Of a DNA stretch of 64,000 nt, positions 58,862 through 64,000 are shown one piece after another. The first letter of the stretch is position 1. Each line of letters opens with the position of its first letter. The notes below the pieces were generated by a model, which saw only the letters and a program-made list of their open reading frames with translations, ran no database searches and was not told the origin of the DNA. This DNA is from Neoscytalidium dimidiatum (lineage: Eukaryota; Ascomycota; Dothideomycetes; Botryosphaeriales; Botryosphaeriaceae): the NCBI GenBank assembly GCA_037367355.1, contig CM074705.1:2542001-2606000 (forward strand), in the 5' to 3' direction. Both the position numbers and the translations under genes were made by a program.

Positions 58862-60068
58862 ATGGCAACTGTTCCTCTATCTTCTGCTCTTAATGTCGAG
58901 AAAGCAAACACGCCACTGCAGGCAGAGAACTTAAGAGGGAAGAATGCCCTGATCACCGGGGGGGCTTCCGGCATTGGCTTAGCCATCGGAACAGCCTATG
59001 CGGAGAAAGGGTACAGATCAAGCTTTTTAACATCGTTGCAGGCAAGCACCAGGCTGACTTTTTTTTTTTATCTTTCTTCCGTAGTGTCTACGTCACTCTG
59101 GTCGATATCAACGAAGAAGTCGGTAAAGAGCATGCTGCCGAACTTCAAGCCAGGGGACTGAAGTATGTCAGAACTTTCCCCTTGCATAACTCCGTTAACA
59201 GCCTCAAGTGTACAGTTCGTGAAGGGAGATGTCCGTTCATGGGACTCGCAAGTTGCTGCTTTTAAGGCAGCTATAAATTTCCACCCCAGCAAGGCCATTG
59301 ATATCGTCGTCGGAGGCGCGGGTACTTTCAGTGAGATGTTTCTCAGCCCTACCGATTCCGACGTGCCGTCGCTCGACGTTGATCCGCCAAAGCCAGCAAC
59401 TGATGCCTGGGAGGTAAATGCTATTGGGCTCGCGTTTACAGCTAAGCTCGCCCAGATCTACTTTGAGTTACCCCCGTCGACGCAAGACGGCGCAGCCACG
59501 TCGAAGGAGCCTAAGTCTCTCCTGTTGATCGCTAGTCTGGCAGCGTATTTTGACATACCAATGATGGCGGCCTACACGTCGTCCAAGTACGGCGCTAGGG
59601 GCCTGTTCAGGAATATCAGACCAATATTTGCGAGTCGTGGACACAGGGTTAACATGATATGCCCCTGGATCATTCCTACAGCGATGACGGTTGAGTGGAT
59701 GAAGATGTTCCGTGCGGTCGGAGCACCGGAGGGAAATGTAGGGCAGGCTGTCATGGCCGCTATTCGGTGTGGGGCCGATGCTGCCGTGAACGGTAGGTTT
59801 TCGCCTTTTCTTCCAACTTTTAAGAGGCCCAAGGGATAATAAGAGTTCTCCTGGTTTAGAAAGGCGAACTTGGTGTAGATCATTCTGACTGACTCTTTGT
59901 TCTTTAGGCCGATCTTTCTGCATCGGGCCGCACCGCATACTTGACCTGGAGGATGATCCTGAAGGCTTGAACGGCGGCAAAGTAATGAACGAATTCCTGG
60001 GTAAGGATGTCGCTGGTTGGCCTGAACACGAAAAGAAGATGTTGGCTATAATGGGGTTCAGCTCATGA
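58862..60068 (+). CDS. short-chain dehydrogenase/reductase
   Basis: Exons 58862-59010, 59085-59162, 59209-59792 and 59908-60068 give 323 residues. The cofactor-binding motif is LITGGASGIGLAIGTAYAE (TGxxxGIG), VTLVDINEE gives Asp after beta-2 and so favours NAD(H), and the catalytic YTSSKYGARG supplies the YxxxK pair; a Ser in LLLIASLAAYF is near the usual catalytic position. The first intron ends in a long T-run before the acceptor. It lies next to a class I terpene synthase (about 900 bases away, convergent), so it could oxidise a terpene alcohol, but this class is also found in general metabolism. Substrate unknown. Confidence 0.85.
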
Positions 60069-60970
60069 GATGCGTGAGGAAAGTAACGAGACGAGTGATT
60101 AGAGCATGTCGACTACAGTTGAGATTTGTACGCAATCGTCGACTTCTGTATCTTACATGCAATTAAGGAGTATCAAAACTCAGTAGAGTCCGGCAGGAAA
60201 GCAGCAGGAACACGTAGTCAAGAACGGAAGGCCAAAGTGCATGAGGCACTGTTGCTGATCGTCTGTGGTGTGATATTAATCCAGCGCATTGTCTCGGTGA
60301 ACTTTTATTTGGCTGCAAGAGAAGAGACGCCAGGGAGTTAATCACCAATCGGAAGGATTCCAGCATGCCGAAGTAGCCCGCTAGGCGCTTTCATGGATGC
60401 GCAGGGTGCATGCGATCGACAGTTTGAAGGATGCATCATCCCTACGTGTCGTTTGAGTGCAGGCCACTCTTGGCTCTCGACACCGCTAGTGTGGCGGTAT
60501 AGATGCATACGGGCTCTCATGCAAGTCAAAGCGGGCCCCACATTCTCGGGAGGGGATCAACGGATACGACAGCGACTAGCCTCTTGAAGGATTTTCTCTT
60601 GGGGCCTTTTAGACTCTAGTCAATTAGTCTCGCACCGAAAAACGGAAATGCTACACCGCAACATGAAAATCCTGATCGTCCGTGTCTGGGGTTGAGACCT
60701 AGTAAGAATATAATGAGACATGACTAGCTATGTCCAATCAAAAAGGCTCAAGCGCCTGAATCATTCAACTTAACCCCAAATCGCATACTTTTCCCGTGAT
60801 ACCTCTCGCACCTGGACACGACCGCATCGGCGCTATGTTCGCATATTTCACCGAGCGGCTGCAAAAGTGTTGATCGAACTGCAATAAGACGGTCTTGTAT
60901 GGACGAACAGAAGCCCAGCAAACGGAAGAAATCTATGTGTTTCGGTGCGTCTCGTTCCCGCTATGGTCTT
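60069..60970. other. intergenic between convergent genes, no gene seen
   Basis: 902 bases with short ORFs that resemble nothing. No RNA gene recognised. Confidence 0.5.
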
Positions 60971-62323
60971 TCAAGATGGAACTCTCGCCTTCTCCCCACC
61001 ATACCTGGATGCTACCATGGAATAGAATACATTCCCAGCCAACATTATCATCAATGCCTGCACGAACCGCCTTTGCTCAGTATCCAGTGTATTGGAAGTT
61101 ACGAGGTTTTCCAACTCTTGCTTGATCTGTGTCTCGACCTCGAGCTGCATTGCATACGTAAAAGCTTTTGCCACAGACCACGAGGGCAGGCCCAAGAGCT
61201 TCCGAAGAATATTGACCGAGTTGACCAGATCGCGTAGCTCGCCCTTCTCAAATTCACGAAGCTCTTTGTCGAACGAGGCGAGGTCGTTGACCAGCGAAAT
61301 GTGGTCGCCGGCAAGCAATCTGATTTTGGTCAACTTTGGGTCATCAATGCACACGTTTGAGCCAATGGAGAATTTGGCGCCCGCAATGAGGAATCTGAAG
61401 TCTGATCAGTTTGTGTGAACTCCTCGGATCGATCTACTCACGGCACAGCAGCGTCAATATAGCGGTATTTGAGATACTCGTCGAAGGACTTGAAATCTGA
61501 TTGAGGCGGCAGGTGCATGGAGTAGTCCACAATCCGATCGATCACCTCTTGACCTCCATTGCCAGCAACAGTATCTTGACGTCTGAAACCGCTCACGGTT
61601 GAATCAATCAATTTCTGCAATTCGGTCACAGTTGAATCTTCCTCGGCTCGACTACCTTGCAGTCGCTGGACGAAGTCGTTACGAAGGGATTCGAGCTACA
61701 GTTGTCAGCTCTGCCAGCTACAGGGCTTTCTGTGAGAAGCCTTACCTCTCCTGCTTCGTGTGTCTCCCACAAGTCTGCCGAAAGTCAGCGTCAGATGCCT
61801 TTATTCATGTTATCAGCGACTGACCGTCAAAGACGGTCGCGAAGACCAACGCCACACCAAGTAATTTGGCCCGCTCTTCATCGGCCAAAGGGAAGAGGTA
61901 TATTGGAAATTTAGTGAAACGATCCTCTTCGGGCACTAACAAATGCTGAGCCGCTACTTTGGCCATTGACTTGCCGTCTGCCCTGACAATCTGCGACATA
62001 TCTGCGCTCTTTGCGAATACCTCGAGAGCTTCCGTTGAGCTGCTCAGTGCAGCCTTCCAGTGTCGACTTTGTCTGGCACGTGGGAAACCTGTTGGCCAGG
62101 GTAGACCTGCCAAACGAGGGAAGACGTCAAAGGCGTTAACATCAGTACTACCCTCGCTCGGCGTTGCTGTGCTCAGGATGTCCCATGAAAGAACTGGTGG
62201 TGTTGGCTTTAAGTACTCAACTGAAGTATTTTTCAGCCAGTCGTATGCATATTTCACTGGAGAGAGGTCTCCGTGATTCTCGATAGTAGCAACCCTGGCT
62301 GTGTTGTTGTCAATTGAGAGCAT
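60971..62323 (-). CDS. class I terpene synthase
   Basis: Exons 62323-61825, 61774-61746, 61695-61442 and 61394-60971 give 401 residues, a normal size for a fungal terpene cyclase. Splicing of exon 1 to the tiny exon 2 creates VFDDLWETHE, a DDxxE-type Mg2+-binding motif after FPLADEERAKLLGVALVFAT. Exon 4 supplies the NSE triad exactly as NDLASFDKE (NDxxSxxxE), and the C-terminus has the Arg-Tyr pair in ASRYGGEKAR. A pyrophosphate-sensing Arg candidate is in YLKYRYIDAAVP. All motifs are complete, so the enzyme should be active on a prenyl diphosphate, probably FPP or GGPP. The partial prenyl-diphosphate synthase 1.3 kb upstream on the same strand could supply the substrate. The cyclisation product cannot be predicted. 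Confidence 0.88.
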
Positions 62324-63592
62324 GCCTTGTAAGATTCCTGAGTCTCATACCATTGACCAGTTCTTGGGAAAGTACTGCGTCGGACATTTTCCTTTCTCCC
62401 CTCGGTAAGGAATGTTCTTGGAGGATGATGTGGAGCAGATGGTGGGATAGTAGTAAGAGCGTCTGATATCGCGAAATTTCCGTTGCAGCGGTTCCGGGCC
62501 GAAAGACTTTCCGAAACATAGCCCATCATCCTCACCATCATGTTATCTGCGGGGTCGGTCTGATAGATGTGACAACCTACATGTCATGTTTGGCCAGCAA
62601 TAGTGGGGCAAATATAACGTTGTCGAGAATCCCTGATGGCTGAGTCGTATGCCTAGAGTCAGTCCATAGCAATATGAAGACTGCTGAGCCTCCTTGGGAG
62701 TACCGTGATACTGAGAATTAAGTGAGCGGATACGAATGAAATCCGAACGATGGACGCCTTCGGTACGAGCAAAGTCATTCGTCCAGTTGGAAAACATCCA
62801 GAAACTTGCGGTCTGCGTGTCAGGAACCGATGCGAATGGAGCAGTGGCATTCCTTATGCGGTGCCTCCCACAGTCAACTTCAAGATGAATGAGTAGCAAT
62901 GAGCCCATGCGATATGAGAAACGTTTAACACTAGTCAGGGTGTGGTCAGACTTACTGAGGAATGATTGGTTAGATAAGGTCCAGTGGGAGATCGGTACCT
63001 CGGTGGGCTACGAGTGAATGGGTCGGCCCGAGGCTGTGGGGTCCCGCCATGAATTTGCATGACTTGCGGTATGACGATAGCGCATCAGGCGGCGGTCTTT
63101 CTCTACAAATGATTCTTGACTACGATGTGGGGCAATCCGGACCCTGCTGCGCGGTCAAGTAGGTGATCGCCAACGGGTACAGAAACACTTCGCTTCGAAG
63201 CGGCTATTCTTTGGCAATCTGATTAATTCTCCGCATTCTCTACTAATATAACAGTGTATATTGACTCATTCAGTGGCTCAGCTGAGTGCAGACTGCTTCG
63301 ACACGAACACGCTGATCAGTTCGAATATTGCTCTTTGACTTGGCTTGTAATACGAGTATAGTGGGTCAAGAGGCCTTTTTACATGCACTCCGTAGTATGA
63401 CTCGGGCTTTTTTGATGAGTCTACCGAACGCATAATTTTTATGCTTCATCACTTCCGGGGAATCAGGTGTTGAGACTTGTAGCATTCAATCCGACTTTAA
63501 ATAATCCCGTCACCAGAGTTCTATCTCCACTCGGCCCCGCCCCACTGAGCCAGCGAGACTTGACGTGGCATGTAGAAGAGTCGCGATGGACC
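62324..63592. other. upstream region of the terpene synthase, no convincing gene
   Basis: 1.27 kb. Two minus-strand ORFs (62254-62541 and 62543-62908) could be exon fragments of a decayed gene, but I could not join them into a family-like protein. Confidence 0.45.
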
Positions 63593-64000
63593 TCACTTTC
63601 CAATTTTGTACACCTTGTCCAGAAACTCGCCGAACACTTCCTTCTTCAGGCCTTCTTCCTCGTCAATGTTGGCGATCAACTTCCCAATCTCCTTAGCCCG
63701 TCTAGCATCGTACTCCCAGTACAAGTCTGCAAGTTTCAGGTCCTTGTAGATCTGTTTGACCTCGTGTTCCTTTCCTTCCCGGCCGTAATTATTCTCCAGC
63801 AACCTGCGCTGTTCCGCGGTGGACTTCATCATTGCCTGAATGATCAGCCAGGTGCATTTGCCTTCCTGAATGTCCGTGCCAATCTTCCCGAGTATTTTCG
63901 GGTCCGCGAAGCAATCCAGGTAGTCATTCTGGACTTGGTAATACTCGCCCATGGGGATGGATATTTCCTTGGTGATCCGCAGGTTCTTTTCCGTTGCCAG
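63593..64000 (-). CDS. farnesyl diphosphate synthase-like prenyltransferase, C-terminal part (cut by window edge)
   Basis: The last 135 codons are visible and the gene continues beyond base 64000. GEYYQVQNDYLDCFADP followed by GKIGTDIQEGKCTWLI matches the second aspartate-rich region and the following Lys-rich block of eukaryotic FPP synthases, and the C-terminus (FLDKVYKIGK) is family-typical. The usual DDxxD here reads NDYLD, so the first Asp is replaced by Asn. That motif binds the Mg2+ ions of the allylic or homoallylic diphosphate, so activity or chain length may be altered. Being near a terpene synthase, it may be a pathway-dedicated copy rather than the housekeeping enzyme. The first aspartate-rich motif and chain-length residues lie outside the window. 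Confidence 0.9.
   Translation of the reverse strand: MATEKNLRITKEISIPMGEYYQVQNDYLDCFADPKILGKIGTDIQEGKCTWLIIQAMMKSTAEQRRLLENNYGREGKEHEVKQIYKDLKLADLYWEYDARRAKEIGKLIANIDEEEGLKKEVFGEFLDKVYKIGK

Noticed and set aside
62254..62908. Minus-strand ORFs with faint resemblance to a cytochrome P450 (FRKVFRPGTAATEISRYQ)
   Set aside because: No heme-binding Cys motif or other P450 block could be found within reach and no splice chain joins the pieces; at best a relic.
1..64000. CRISPR arrays, bacterial operons, Shine-Dalgarno sites, tRNA or rRNA genes
   Set aside because: The DNA is fungal and intron-rich; no regular repeat-spacer pattern or tRNA/rRNA-like sequence was recognised, although a tRNA scan was not possible here.

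Overview
The window is nuclear DNA of a filamentous ascomycete (Pezizomycotina). Most genes carry short introns of about 47-60 bases with GTAAGT-type donors, CTNAC branch points and CAG/TAG acceptors. The protein set is typically fungal: NPS6/SidD-type NRPS, highly reducing PKS, Zn2Cys6 regulators, SAT4-type rhodopsin-domain protein and GMC oxidoreductase. Exon boundaries given here were deduced by hand from splice signals, reading frame and family similarity. The first gene (CoA-transferase) and the last gene (farnesyl diphosphate synthase-like) are cut by the window edges.

Layout. (1) 1-8.6 kb: partial family III CoA-transferase, a GNAT acetyltransferase, a giant Ser/Thr-rich secreted protein and a small cupin ending in SKL. 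(2) 8.6-29.9 kb: an extracellular hydroxamate siderophore cluster of fusarinine/coprogen type. It has the NRPS (sidD/NPS6-like, with a degenerate second A domain and a terminal cyclising-type C domain), two SidF-like N5-hydroxyornithine acyltransferases, a SidH-like enoyl-CoA hydratase, an ABCB exporter (SitT-like) and a MirB/MirD-like MFS siderophore transporter. Both acyltransferases and the hydratase end in peroxisomal PTS1 tripeptides (SKL, AKL, SRL). Exact SreA/GATA sites ATCWGATAA lie upstream of the NRPS, sidF and the second acyltransferase. (3) 30.1-50.8 kb, with a probable regulator to 53.3 kb: a polyketide cluster. It holds an FAD epoxidase-type monooxygenase with a C-terminal membrane anchor, a C-domain-fold acyltransferase, an MFS exporter, a polytopic membrane protein, a Zn2Cys6 regulator, a GMC oxidoreductase and a 2313-residue highly reducing PKS with no recognisable methyltransferase and a broken enoylreductase. 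A second fungal transcription factor follows. (4) 53.7-57.2 kb: a decayed metallo-beta-lactamase-fold pseudogene and a gene-poor AT-rich stretch. (5) 57.2-64 kb: a SAT4-type membrane protein, a short-chain dehydrogenase, a class I terpene synthase and the 3' end of an FPP-synthase-like gene whose second aspartate-rich motif reads NDYLD.

How the genes work together. The siderophore enzymes would convert mevalonyl-CoA to anhydromevalonyl-CoA, transfer it to N5-hydroxyornithine in peroxisomes, join the units on the NRPS and move the product by ABC and MFS carriers. Ornithine hydroxylase (SidA) and mevalonyl-CoA ligase (SidI) are not in the window. The polyketide genes are arranged as three divergent pairs, and all three shared promoters contain near-identical 15-base CGG-type elements (consensus about CGGAGACGGACTCCG), which suggests co-regulation by the cluster's Zn2Cys6 factor. 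The product of the polyketide cluster is not recognisable from sequence and may be new.
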